Assembly (NCBI GenBank): GCA_023133185.1
Contig: JAGLWX010000126.1
Span: 1 to 8,416, forward strand
From: Fidelibacterota bacterium
GTDB taxonomy: Bacteria; Fidelibacterota; UBA2242
Direction of reading: 5' to 3'
DNA: 8,416 bases
Shown piece after piece: positions 1 through 7,658 of the stretch (positions are counted from its first letter, which is position 1; every line of letters starts with the position of its first letter). The notes under the pieces were generated by a model that had not been told where the DNA came from, made no database searches, and saw nothing but the letters and a program-made list of their open reading frames with translations. A program made the translations under genes and the position numbers.

Positions 1-1295
1 CACAGGATTTAAAAGGGTTTCCGACTCAAATTTATAAAGAATCGCCCGATTCTTCGGAACCGGAAGAATTCCTGCGGGCAATTGCCGGTGACACCTGGAA
101 ATATTTCCGGGATGCCGTTGATCAAAAAAGCGGGCTTGTCGTTGATAAAATCTGGCTTAAACCCGATGAAGTAGCCGATTATACCTCTATAACCAATATT
201 GGTTTGCAAATGCTTTCGACAATCTCAGCCATGGATTTCGGATTCATTGATTCCATTACCGCTGAAGATAATATCCGTCAGGTTTTAACAAGTCTGAAGC
301 GTCTTCCTAAATATAACGGCTTTTTATACAATTGGTATGATCTGAAATCATTGAAAGAATCGCGCCGCTATATATCAACCGTAGATGCCGGCTGGCTCTA
401 TAGTTCCCTCGCTATTGTCGCAGTGACCTTTCCCGATTTGGCGCAAACCTGCAATATAATGATCGATCAGGCGGATTTTAGCTGGCTGTACGATGATTCT
501 TTGCATCATTTTTACCTGGGATACGATGTGGAACAGGAATGTTATTCACCCTATCATTACGGGTTGCTTTGTTCGGAAAGCCGGATATGTTTGTATTGGG
601 GTATGATTCAGGGCAAAATTCAGCCGAAGTTTTGGTATTACCAGGAACGAACCTTGCCTGCAAATTACGAGCAGGAACAGAAACCTCAAGGAAACTGGAA
701 AGAGCAATCCGGAATTCGCTATTTTGACGGTTATTATCAATATAAAGATTTAAAGATCGTTCCATCCTGGGGTGGCGCTCTGTTTGAATTTCTCATGCCG
801 GGACTGCTGGTCAATGAAAAGGAATTAGCGCCTTTGGGAATTGGCGAAAATAACCGTCGTGCCGTTGAAGTGCATATTGATTATGTTCTGAATAAAATGG
901 GATATCCGGTCTGGGGAATGTCGCCTTCATCAATTCCAACTGGCGGGTATGGAGAATTTGGTGTCCCGGATATCGGGGCGAAAGTAGATGGATATTTGCC
1001 TTTGGTTGTTTCTCCCCACGCATCAATTTTAGCGGTGTCCTATAATCCACAATCGGTATTTCAGAATCTGAAAACAATGCTAGCAAAATTCCCGATATAT
1101 GGTGAATATGGATTTTATGATTCGCTTGATCCGATTAACGGTAAGGTTGGAATGTCATACCTGGCTCTGGATCAGGCTATGATTCTGATCAGTCTGAATA
1201 ACTATCTGAATAACGGAAAAATGACCGGGCGGTTTGAACAACTCCCCGGGTTTGAAAAAATCCGAACACTTCTTGCAGAAGATAAAATGTTTTAG
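1..1295 (+). CDS. Glycoamylase-family (PF10091-like) protein, 5'-truncated
   Basis: The frame is open from base 3 with no stop, so the gene begins upstream. A TTG at 204 and an ATG at 210 lie inside a conserved domain and are not starts. The visible 430 residues begin with a DUF3131-like helical part (around fragment residue 67 'TNIGLQMLST', around 123 'RRYISTVDAGWL'). A glycoamylase part follows: 'SWGG' near 255, 'FEFLMP', 'PVWGMSPSS' near 302, 'GGYGEFGV', 'SPHAS' and 'YLALDQAM' near 407. This order is typical of soluble glucoamylase-family proteins and of the glycoamylase domain in cyclic beta-1,2-glucan synthases, an (alpha/alpha)6 toroid. The protein ends directly after this domain, so it is not an NdvB-type synthase. 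The Glu in 'CSES' (about 192) is kept. Of the GH144 Asp/Asp/Glu cluster only D128 has a counterpart. Likely a glucan hydrolase or transglycosylase; substrate and location are inferred, since the N-terminus is missing. The next gene starts 7 nt downstream. Confidence 0.85.
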   Translation, partial: QDLKGFPTQIYKESPDSSEPEEFLRAIAGDTWKYFRDAVDQKSGLVVDKIWLKPDEVADYTSITNIGLQMLSTISAMDFGFIDSITAEDNIRQVLTSLKRLPKYNGFLYNWYDLKSLKESRRYISTVDAGWLYSSLAIVAVTFPDLAQTCNIMIDQADFSWLYDDSLHHFYLGYDVEQECYSPYHYGLLCSESRICLYWGMIQGKIQPKFWYYQERTLPANYEQEQKPQGNWKEQSGIRYFDGYYQYKDLKIVPSWGGALFEFLMPGLLVNEKELAPLGIGENNRRAVEVHIDYVLNKMGYPVWGMSPSSIPTGGYGEFGVPDIGAKVDGYLPLVVSPHASILAVSYNPQSVFQNLKTMLAKFPIYGEYGFYDSLDPINGKVGMSYLALDQAMILISLNNYLNNGKMTGRFEQLPGFEKIRTLLAEDKMF

Positions 1296-1297
1296 GA
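1294..1297 (+). promoter_or_regulatory. Weak ribosome binding site (AGGA) that decides the start at 1303
   Basis: AGGA overlaps the stop codon of the preceding gene and lies 5 nt before ATG 1303. The in-frame ATG at 1312 has no purine-rich element at a suitable distance, so 1303 is preferred. The overlap with the upstream stop suggests translational coupling. Confidence 0.45.
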
Positions 1298-1302
1298 AAT
1301 AT

Positions 1303-3012
1303 ATGTTACGCATGAAACCAATCCTATATTTTATCATTTTTTTACTATGTGCATCCTGCGTCAGTAATATGGATATGTATAAATTTCCACAATCCGGTAA
1401 AATATCTATTCAAGGTTCCTGGAATAATCCAATATTCTGGACGATTTCTGCTGAGGATGGCTGCAAGGTTTTTTTAGAGCCCTTGACTGGTGACGGAGAC
1501 GGGTTTCAAGTTCGGTATGATTTGTCGGTATTCAGACCTAAGCCCGGATACGGTTGGGTAAGCATTGAAAAAGTGCTTCCGGAAAAATTTGACCCGGACT
1601 TGCCGGTTTCATTACAGATAAAATCATCAGTTACTAATGCTGATCTCGAAATTAAATATATTGACCGGGATGGTTCGGTATTCGGAAAGAAAATACCGTT
1701 GGCAAATTATCAGGATAAGTGGACCCGAATTGTTTTTAGCATTGAAAACCTCGATTATTGGTGGGGCGGTAATCAGAAATTTGACGGGTTTGGTGAGTTT
1801 GCGCTGGCTATTTCCGGACGTGATTCCGGTGTTGTGTCTTTAAAAGATATCGGACCAGCGAAACCGGATGAAGAACTGAGTTTCATTCCAGGTGGTCCAA
1901 GACTTGATCCTGATCGGGAACTGCCCGGATTTGGAATGAAACAACGCCGGGATTCATTGTTGATTCCTGAAGATCCGCTGGTAATCGAGTATCTGAAAGT
2001 TTTGCAGGATAATTCATTACCGGATCGGAATTTGCTTCCATCAATGGAAAATGATGAAGCGCATACCTTCAACAATACTCTCATTGCCATGGCATTTATC
2101 CTGAAAGGCGAAAAAGAGCGTGCCGAACAGATTCTCAATTTTTATCAACAGGCGACCGATAAAGATAATCGGGATATAAGATTACAGAATTTCTATGTGA
2201 ATGGCGAGGCTCGTGGGTTTTACCAGATGGTGTCTCTGAAAACCCATCGTGATGAGATTCCGGCAGCCGATCGCTGGATCGGAGATATGGCCTGGCTTTT
2301 AATTGCTTATAAATATTATGAGTATGTATATCAATCTGACAAATATTCAGACATTACAGTGCTATTAACGGATTTATTGATTTCATTTTTCAAAACAGAT
2401 GGCGCTGGTGGATATGTTCAACACGGATGGCGTAACGGTGATAAACAGTTACATTACAAGACCGGCCATCCCGAGGGCAATATTGACTGTTATGCGGTAT
2501 TCAGGCTTTGCGGGGAAAAGGATTATGCCGAAAAAATCAAAATCTGGCTGGACAGTGAACTCGGCTTAAATCCGAACCTGTTTATTGATCTCTATTCCTG
2601 GCGGGTATTGGCTTTTGGAAGCGAGTATGCACATATTCTGAATATACCGGAATACGATTTGCGGTTTCGGAAAACAATCGCCGTTGATTTGGATACAGTA
2701 GTTGGATTCTATCACGGTCCTGATATCGATGTCGAAAATATATGGCTGGATGGTGTTGGGCAGATGGCCTGCGCCTTCATTGCTTATGGTGATAAACATC
2801 GTGGGTATTTCTATGCAAATCAATTGGACAAGGTGATTTTTAAAAAGCGATTGGGAAATAAAATAATTCATGCGATACCGTACACAATAAACGGTACCGG
2901 TGGCTATGAATGGGTAAATTCGTCCAGTGGATTTTTATCCACTATAGCCTGGTATATATTCGCAAAGAATGAATTTAATCCATTAAATTTTAAAACTGAG
3001 GAGTTGTTATGA
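1303..3012 (+). CDS. Lipoprotein with jelly-roll-like and (alpha/alpha)6-toroid domains, probable glycan-active enzyme
   Basis: 569 residues from ATG 1303. An N-terminal hydrophobic segment (residues 7-18) ends in a lipobox-like 'CASC', so Cys19 is probably lipidated. The -3 residue is Cys rather than Leu, which is unusual. Residues about 30-185 look like a beta-sandwich carbohydrate-binding-like domain, with 'W-T-R-I-V-F-S-I' followed by 'YWWGG' and ending 'VSLKDIG'. Residues about 222-562 resemble a six-hairpin toroid: 'TFNNTLIAMAF' (255-265), 'IGDMAWLLIAYKYY' (326-339), 'PEGNIDCYAVF' (390-400), 'WLDGVGQMACAF' (481-492) and 'STIAWYIFAKNEFNP' (546-560). These blocks occupy the positions where such folds carry their repeated helices. 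I cannot name a family or an activity. Position between two glycoamylase-fold genes suggests it acts on the same glycan at a membrane surface. Its stop overlaps the next start by 4 nt (ATGA). It could instead be a non-catalytic glycan-binding protein. Confidence 0.85.
   Translation: MLRMKPILYFIIFLLCASCVSNMDMYKFPQSGKISIQGSWNNPIFWTISAEDGCKVFLEPLTGDGDGFQVRYDLSVFRPKPGYGWVSIEKVLPEKFDPDLPVSLQIKSSVTNADLEIKYIDRDGSVFGKKIPLANYQDKWTRIVFSIENLDYWWGGNQKFDGFGEFALAISGRDSGVVSLKDIGPAKPDEELSFIPGGPRLDPDRELPGFGMKQRRDSLLIPEDPLVIEYLKVLQDNSLPDRNLLPSMENDEAHTFNNTLIAMAFILKGEKERAEQILNFYQQATDKDNRDIRLQNFYVNGEARGFYQMVSLKTHRDEIPAADRWIGDMAWLLIAYKYYEYVYQSDKYSDITVLLTDLLISFFKTDGAGGYVQHGWRNGDKQLHYKTGHPEGNIDCYAVFRLCGEKDYAEKIKIWLDSELGLNPNLFIDLYSWRVLAFGSEYAHILNIPEYDLRFRKTIAVDLDTVVGFYHGPDIDVENIWLDGVGQMACAFIAYGDKHRGYFYANQLDKVIFKKRLGNKIIHAIPYTINGTGGYEWVNSSSGFLSTIAWYIFAKNEFNPLNFKTEELL
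2998..3003 (+). promoter_or_regulatory. Strong ribosome binding site (GAGGAG) for the GH144 gene
   Basis: GAGGAG lies 5 nt before ATG 3009, inside the last codons of the preceding gene. It is the best Shine-Dalgarno match in the window. With the ATGA stop/start overlap it supports both the chosen start and efficient, coupled translation of the secreted enzyme. Confidence 0.75.
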
Positions 3013-5432
3013 AACTAATATACCGATTTACTTTTGTAATTATTATGATGTTGTCCGTTCAAATTCTGGCGGACGACTATATATTTTTCGATGATAGCCC
3101 GTCAAATGATTCTTATGATCCCAGCTGGGGGTATGTTAATGCGCCCAGTTTGCTTGAACGGGTTGGTGAAAAGTTTCCCGTTAGTACAGACTACTATTTC
3201 CAGGGGCAAAACAGTCTGAAATTAAGCTGGACATCCAATAGCGGCGGTGACTGGGGAATTGCCGTGGCGGGCATTGGATGGCCCGGCAGAGATATCAATC
3301 AGAAAGATACTTTGTCTTTCTACGTGTTTTCCGGTACTGTGATTTCTTCGGTCAATCTGCCGCTGTTATATCTTGAAGATTTATCCAATCAGAAGACAGA
3401 CAAAATCAAGATGTCGGACTATATCGGGGATATCTCGGCTGATGAGTGGTATAATGTTCGTATTCCGTTGCAACCATTTAAAGACAATTCCGGTCAAGCC
3501 GATCTCTCCCGGATCAAAACGATATTTTACGGACAGGATGTCGCTGACGCCGCGGCTCATATCATGTATCTGGATGAGATCCGTATGGTTTCCGGACAAA
3601 GTTCAGATACGACTTCGCCGGCAGTCCCTGAAAATGTAGCTGCATCAGGCTATGAAAAACATGTCGTGATCGAATGGGATCCGGTTGGGGATGAAGATCT
3701 GGCCGGCTACAATATTTACCGGGCGTCTCCCGGCGGAACATTCCAAAAGATCGGGGCAGCAACGAAGGATTTGGAGGTGTACTCCGATTATCATAGTCTC
3801 ATTGGTAGTAGTTACAATTATAAAGTCACGGCTGTTGATATGAGTTATAATGAATCCGATCAGTCGGAACAAGTGTTAGCCATAACCGCCGCACTGGATG
3901 ATGAAGCCTTGCTGGATATGGTTCAGGAATGCACGTTTCGATTTTTCTGGAACTATGCTCATCCGGTTTCCGGTTTATCGCGGGAACGATATCCCGGTGA
4001 TCCGGAGACCGTGACATCCGGTGGTTCCGGTATGGGCATGATGACAATTCCGGTTGCCATAGAACGGGGGTTTATTACCCGTGAGGAAGGCACCGCTCAT
4101 GTTTTAAAAATGCTGTATTTCCTGAAAGATGCTGACCGTTTTCACGGCGTCTGGTCGCACTGGCTAAACGGTTCAACCGGAGCGGCAATTTCTTTCAGTG
4201 AGAAGGACGATGGTGGTGATATTGTGGAAACGGCGTATGTAGCCGAGGGGTTGTTGACTGTCCGACAATATTTTGACCAGGATAATTCAGACGAAGTACA
4301 GATCAGACAACTATCCACCGAACTCTGGGAATCCATCGAATGGGATTGGTACCGCCGCACGACAACCAGTAATATGTTATATTGGCACTGGTCGCCAAAT
4401 TACGGCTGGGAAATGAATATGCCGATTTACGGCTATAATGAGTGTATGATCGTTTATCTCTTGGCGATTGCCTCGCCAACTCATTCGGTTCCGGCAAGTC
4501 TTTGGGAAGATGGGTGGGCAAGTCAACCCTATTACGAAAACGGCAAAAGTTTTTACGGTATTCCCCAGTATGTCGGTTGGGATAGAGGTGGTCCCCTGTT
4601 TTTTACGCACTATTCATTTTTAGGATTTGATCCGCGTGGTATCAAAGACAGTCATACCAATTATTACATAAATAATCGTAATATCAGCCTGATCAACCGA
4701 GCCTGGTGCATTGATAATCCGGGGAGTTACACAGGGTACAGCGAAGATTGTTGGGGATTGACCGCCAGCGATGATCCATTTGTTGGATATATGGCTCATG
4801 AGCCCACTTCTGATCGTGATAATGGTACAATTACTCCGACCGCAGCACTGTCAGCATTTCCCTATACGCCGACTGAATCCATGCAGGTACTAAAACATTT
4901 TTACCGGGTATTGGGTGAAGATATAGTCGGACCACTGGGATTCAAGGATGCATTCAATCAATCCCAGGATTGGGTTGCCGGATCATATATCGCTATCGAT
5001 CAGGGACCGATTATTGTTATGATCGAAAACTATCGCAGCGGACTGCTCTGGGAAAATTTTATGGACAATCCCGAAATCCAGCCCATGCTTAATGCCATCG
5101 GTTTTGTCACCGATACCACGACGGCTATTTCTCCCGAGACTGATGTTCTACCGAAGCAATTTACACTCTGCGGTAACTATCCGAATCCCTTTAATCCCGG
5201 GACAAAAATCCGGTTTGAAGTGCCAAAGCAGCAAAAGGTGGAGATGTTTATCTATAATCTCAACGGTCAACTGGTCAGGAATCTGCAGATAGAAACTACG
5301 ACGGCAGGAAAATATGAAATCTACTGGAATAGCCGGGATGAAATGAGTAATTTATGTTCCAGCGGTATCTATCTGTACAAAATCGGGTACGGAGATCATT
5401 TTCAGTCAGGTAAGATGTTGTTGACTAAATAA
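3009..5432 (+). CDS. Secreted GH144-type endo-beta-1,2-glucanase with CBM-like, FnIII and T9SS sorting domains
   Basis: 807 residues. Residues 1-21 are a Sec signal peptide, cleaved probably after 'QILA'. Residues 25-195 are a predicted carbohydrate-binding beta-sandwich ending 'MYLDEIRMV'. Residues 200-293 are fibronectin type III ('PAVPENVAAS', 'IEWDPV', 'AGYNIYRAS', 'YNYKVTAVD'). Residues 296-703 are the catalytic glycoamylase/GH144 toroid: 'TFRFFW' (309), 'SGGSGMGMM' (337), 'RFHGVWSHWLNG' (377), 'DDGGDIVET' (400-408), 'GYNECMIVYLLA' (475), 'CWGLTASDDP' (581) and 'TPTAALSAFPYTP' (609). D400, D404, E407 and E478 match in pattern and closely in spacing the acidic residues I recall for the Chitinophaga pinensis enzyme (135, 139, 142, 211), so it is probably active. 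Residues 716-807 are a type-A T9SS sorting domain ('NYPNPFNP', 'IYNLNGQLVRNL', 'SSGIYLYKI', 'KMLLTK'). It should cleave beta-1,2-glucan outside the cell to sophoro-oligosaccharides. Other GH144-family specificities remain possible. Confidence 0.92.
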   Translation: MKLIYRFTFVIIMMLSVQILADDYIFFDDSPSNDSYDPSWGYVNAPSLLERVGEKFPVSTDYYFQGQNSLKLSWTSNSGGDWGIAVAGIGWPGRDINQKDTLSFYVFSGTVISSVNLPLLYLEDLSNQKTDKIKMSDYIGDISADEWYNVRIPLQPFKDNSGQADLSRIKTIFYGQDVADAAAHIMYLDEIRMVSGQSSDTTSPAVPENVAASGYEKHVVIEWDPVGDEDLAGYNIYRASPGGTFQKIGAATKDLEVYSDYHSLIGSSYNYKVTAVDMSYNESDQSEQVLAITAALDDEALLDMVQECTFRFFWNYAHPVSGLSRERYPGDPETVTSGGSGMGMMTIPVAIERGFITREEGTAHVLKMLYFLKDADRFHGVWSHWLNGSTGAAISFSEKDDGGDIVETAYVAEGLLTVRQYFDQDNSDEVQIRQLSTELWESIEWDWYRRTTTSNMLYWHWSPNYGWEMNMPIYGYNECMIVYLLAIASPTHSVPASLWEDGWASQPYYENGKSFYGIPQYVGWDRGGPLFFTHYSFLGFDPRGIKDSHTNYYINNRNISLINRAWCIDNPGSYTGYSEDCWGLTASDDPFVGYMAHEPTSDRDNGTITPTAALSAFPYTPTESMQVLKHFYRVLGEDIVGPLGFKDAFNQSQDWVAGSYIAIDQGPIIVMIENYRSGLLWENFMDNPEIQPMLNAIGFVTDTTTAISPETDVLPKQFTLCGNYPNPFNPGTKIRFEVPKQQKVEMFIYNLNGQLVRNLQIETTTAGKYEIYWNSRDEMSNLCSSGIYLYKIGYGDHFQSGKMLLTK

Positions 5433-5448
5433 GTACGGTGAGTGGCTA

Positions 5449-5454
5449 TTGAGG
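5449..5454 (+). promoter_or_regulatory. Alternative TTG start and GAGG element before the binding-protein gene
   Basis: Two starts are possible for the next gene. TTG 5449 has GGTGAG (5437-5442) 6 nt upstream and would add six residues (MRHLFL). ATG 5467 has GAGG (5451-5454), at a long 12-nt spacing. Both give a plausible lipoprotein signal peptide. I prefer ATG 5467 on codon identity, but TTG has the better-spaced ribosome binding site. A third in-frame ATG at 5479 would give a short but still hydrophobic leader. Confidence 0.4.
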
Positions 5455-5466
5455 CATCTTTTTCTA

Positions 5467-6759
5467 ATGAAATCAAGAATGCAGAACATTTTAAGCAGCA
5501 GAATTCAATTTCTGCTGCTCGCTTTTGGAATTCTTTTGCTCGGATGCGGCTCTAAAACTAAAGATTCCCGGACGATCGAGTTCTGGGCAATGGGCGTGGA
5601 AGCCCGCCATATCCGTGAACTTCTGCCGCAATTCGAAAAGGAAAACCCCGGCGTTCAGGTAAAAGTCCAGGCGATTCCCTGGTCGGCGGCTCACGAGAAA
5701 CTGCTGACCGCCTACGCCGGGAATTCAACCCCCGATCTCTGTCAATTGGGTAATACCTGGATACCGGAATTTGTTGTGCTCGATGCGATTGTACCGCTAA
5801 ACGACTTTTTAAAGCAATCAAAAGTCATTCGAGCGGAGAATTATTTTCCCGGTATCTGGGAAACCAATGTGATTGACGGACAGTTGTACGGCATTCCCTG
5901 GTACGTGGATACGCGGCTGATGTTTTACCGTAAAGATTTGGTTGAAGCACAGGGCTATACAGAACTGCCGACCGATTGGGCGGAATTCTTCCGACTTTGT
6001 GAAAAACTGGTAGAACAGCAAAAGACCGAATACGCGATCCTGCTGCCGCTGAACGGCTGGCACGAGATCGTCGTCATGGCTCTGCAAAACGGATCCAAAC
6101 TATTGAGGGATAATGGCTGTTACGGCGATTTCGAGGACCCAGCGTTTCAGAAAGCGCTACGATTCTATATGGACTTCTATGCAAAACGACTTTGTCCAAT
6201 GGGTATGAGCGAAGTAGCCAATATTTACCAGAGTTTCTCCGATAATTATTATGCCTTTTTCATTACCGGTCCCTGGAACATCGGTGAATTTCAGCGGCGT
6301 TTGCCCGAATCGATGCAATCCGATTGGGCAACTGCGCCAATGCCTTCATTTGATCCTGCAAAAGCGGGAATATCTACTGCCGGTGGATCGAGTATCGTCA
6401 TGTTCAAAAGCGCCGCGAGCAAACCCGATGTTTGGAAATTGGTGGAATTTCTCAGCCGTGAGGATATTCAGGCTGAGTTCTTCCATTTGAGCGGTGACCT
6501 TCCGGCTAGCGTGGTCGCCTGGGACATTGCCGGACTTAGAGATAATCCCCGGACGGAGGCGTTCTATCGTCAGCTACAGCATGTGGTTCCGACGCCTAAG
6601 ATTCCGGAATGGGAGCAGATCGCTCAGAAAATTCAGCAATATGTAGAATATGCCGTTTTCGGGAAAATGACCCTGGAAGAGGCTACCCTGGAACTGAATG
6701 GCGAGGTGGATAAGATTTTAGAAAAAAGGCGCTGGTTGCTTAGTAAAAACCAATTATGA
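5467..6759 (+). CDS. ABC sugar transporter solute-binding lipoprotein (family 1)
   Basis: 430 residues from ATG 5467 (436 if TTG 5449 is used), normal for family 1 sugar-binding proteins. The leader carries Arg/Lys residues, then a Leu-rich segment and a canonical lipobox 'LLGC' with Cys27, so the mature protein is lipid-anchored. The mature start 'RTIEFWAMG' is the first beta-strand of the fold. 'LLPQFEKENPGVQVKVQAIPW' (52-72, quoted without further extension), 'STPDLCQLGNTWIPEF', 'QLYGIPWYVDTRLMFYRKDL', 'FFITGPWNIGEF' and 'GGSSIVMFK' are characteristic blocks. The Trp and Tyr residues in them are the usual sugar-stacking positions. It should capture oligosaccharides and deliver them to the two permeases encoded immediately downstream; its stop overlaps the next ATG by 4 nt. 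Ligand identity is inferred from the adjacent GH144 gene: sophoro-oligosaccharides are likely but not shown. Confidence 0.93.
   Translation: MKSRMQNILSSRIQFLLLAFGILLLGCGSKTKDSRTIEFWAMGVEARHIRELLPQFEKENPGVQVKVQAIPWSAAHEKLLTAYAGNSTPDLCQLGNTWIPEFVVLDAIVPLNDFLKQSKVIRAENYFPGIWETNVIDGQLYGIPWYVDTRLMFYRKDLVEAQGYTELPTDWAEFFRLCEKLVEQQKTEYAILLPLNGWHEIVVMALQNGSKLLRDNGCYGDFEDPAFQKALRFYMDFYAKRLCPMGMSEVANIYQSFSDNYYAFFITGPWNIGEFQRRLPESMQSDWATAPMPSFDPAKAGISTAGGSSIVMFKSAASKPDVWKLVEFLSREDIQAEFFHLSGDLPASVVAWDIAGLRDNPRTEAFYRQLQHVVPTPKIPEWEQIAQKIQQYVEYAVFGKMTLEEATLELNGEVDKILEKRRWLLSKNQL
5494..5519 (+). repeat. Perfect 10-bp inverted repeat (hairpin) inside signal-peptide codons
   Basis: AGCAGCAGAA (5494-5503) is followed by a 6-nt loop (5504-5509) and its exact reverse complement TTCTGCTGCT (5510-5519). 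The hairpin begins 27 nt after the ATG at 5467 and covers codons 10-18 (Ser-Ser-Arg-Ile-Gln-Phe-Leu-Leu-Leu). No uninterrupted U-run follows, so a terminator is unlikely. It may modulate translation of, or mRNA stability at, the enzyme/transporter junction. A chance origin from Ser and Leu codon choice is also possible. Confidence 0.6.
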
Positions 6760-7658
6760 GATTTAAGATTTTCACAGATACGCCGAAAGGAAACGTTGCC
6801 TACTTATTTCTGGCGCCGGCGATGACGGCGATCTTTGTCTTTTTCTTTTTACCGGTATTGGCGGCGCTGCTGATGAGTTTTACCGATTTTGACATCTATT
6901 CCTTGGGGGACGTGAGCCGGGCTCGTTTCGTGGGATTCGCGAATTACATAAATATTTTCCAGAAACCCCTATTCTGGCAAGCCATTCGAAATACTGCCTT
7001 CTTTGTTGTTGTAGGCGTGCCTTTGTCAGTGGTGGTTTCCTTGCTAGCGGCGATGGGTATTCAATCCAAACTTATTCGATTTAAGCCGCTGTTTCGCTTG
7101 TCGTATTTCATTCCCGTCGTAGCGACGCTGGTGGCTGTGGCGGTAATCTGGCGTTTTATTTACCATCCTCGTTTCGGGATTCTCAATTATATCTTGGGAT
7201 GGTTTGGCATCCAGACGATCGACTGGCTGGGCAATCCCAAATGGGCAATGCCTGCCCTTATCATAATGGCGGTGTGGAAGGGATTCGGCTATAACATGAT
7301 CATTTTCATCGCCGGGCTGCAGAATATTCCTGAATCATTGTATGAAGCCGCAGATCTGGATGGAGCCAATGCCCGACAGACATTCCGGCATATCACTTTG
7401 CCAATGCTGACCCAAACCACCGGCTTTATTACGTTGACGACCCTGATCGGCTACTGTCAGTTCTTTGCTGAACCTTACATCATGACCAACGGCGGTCCGT
7501 TAAACAGCACCTTGAGCATCGTCTTACTTATGTACCGCGAGGGATTTAAGTATTGGCGCATGGGCTATTCGGCGGCGCTTGCCTTTATACTGTTTGGGAT
7601 AATTTTAATCGTAACACTCATTCAAATGCGGTTTCAGAGAAATTATGAATTATTATAA
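6756..7658 (+). CDS. ABC sugar transporter permease, MalF/UgpA type
   Basis: 300 residues, the usual length for this permease type. About six membrane segments can be seen at residues 13-41, 80-101, 113-134, 164-187, around 220-240 and 268-291. The cytoplasmic coupling loop that docks on the ATPase is clear: 'EAADLDGANARQTF' starting at E197, with the conserved Gly at 203 and ending 'ITLPML'. 'FVGFANYINIF' in the first periplasmic loop and 'YIMTNGGPLNST' near 241 are typical of MalF/UgpA proteins. The start is the ATG of an ATGA overlap with the binding-protein stop. No Shine-Dalgarno element precedes it, so translation probably depends on reinitiation after the upstream gene. It pairs with the following MalG-type permease to form the inner-membrane channel. 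No gene-specific substrate can be read from it. Confidence 0.95.
   Translation: MRFKIFTDTPKGNVAYLFLAPAMTAIFVFFFLPVLAALLMSFTDFDIYSLGDVSRARFVGFANYINIFQKPLFWQAIRNTAFFVVVGVPLSVVVSLLAAMGIQSKLIRFKPLFRLSYFIPVVATLVAVAVIWRFIYHPRFGILNYILGWFGIQTIDWLGNPKWAMPALIIMAVWKGFGYNMIIFIAGLQNIPESLYEAADLDGANARQTFRHITLPMLTQTTGFITLTTLIGYCQFFAEPYIMTNGGPLNSTLSIVLLMYREGFKYWRMGYSAALAFILFGIILIVTLIQMRFQRNYELL

Noticed and set aside
204..1295. Full-length glycoamylase-family gene starting at TTG 204 or ATG 210
   Set aside because: The same frame is open back to base 3 and encodes recognisable family sequence ('FLRAIAGDTWKYFRDAVD', 'YTSITNIG'), so the gene is truncated by the window edge rather than starting here.
1..1295. 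Fragment of a cyclic beta-1,2-glucan synthase (NdvB)
   Set aside because: The glycoamylase domain resembles that of NdvB, but the protein stops right after it. The C-terminal GH94-like phosphorylase part of a synthase is absent, and the 'WGMSPSS...GGYGEFGV' block fits stand-alone glucoamylase-family proteins better.
1234..1302. Longer N-terminus for the lipoprotein gene from TTG 1234
   Set aside because: It would overlap the previous gene by about 60 nt and place a charged stretch before the signal peptide. ATG 1303 has AGGA at 5 nt and gives a normal lipoprotein leader.
1773..2138. Antisense open frame of 121 codons (minus strand) under the lipoprotein gene
   Set aside because: Composition is Ser/Pro-rich without recognisable motifs, and it lies fully antisense to a well-supported gene. 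The other minus-strand frames in the window are similar shadows.
2876..2896. Inverted repeat TACCGT...ACGGTA inside the lipoprotein gene
   Set aside because: Only 6 bp per arm with a 9-nt spacer, deep in coding sequence and without a following T-run. Chance is the simplest explanation.
5433..5466. Terminator or promoter between the GH144 and binding-protein genes
   Set aside because: The 34-nt gap contains no stem followed by a T-run and no convincing -35/-10 pair. The hairpin further on lies inside the coding region and lacks a clean U-tract.
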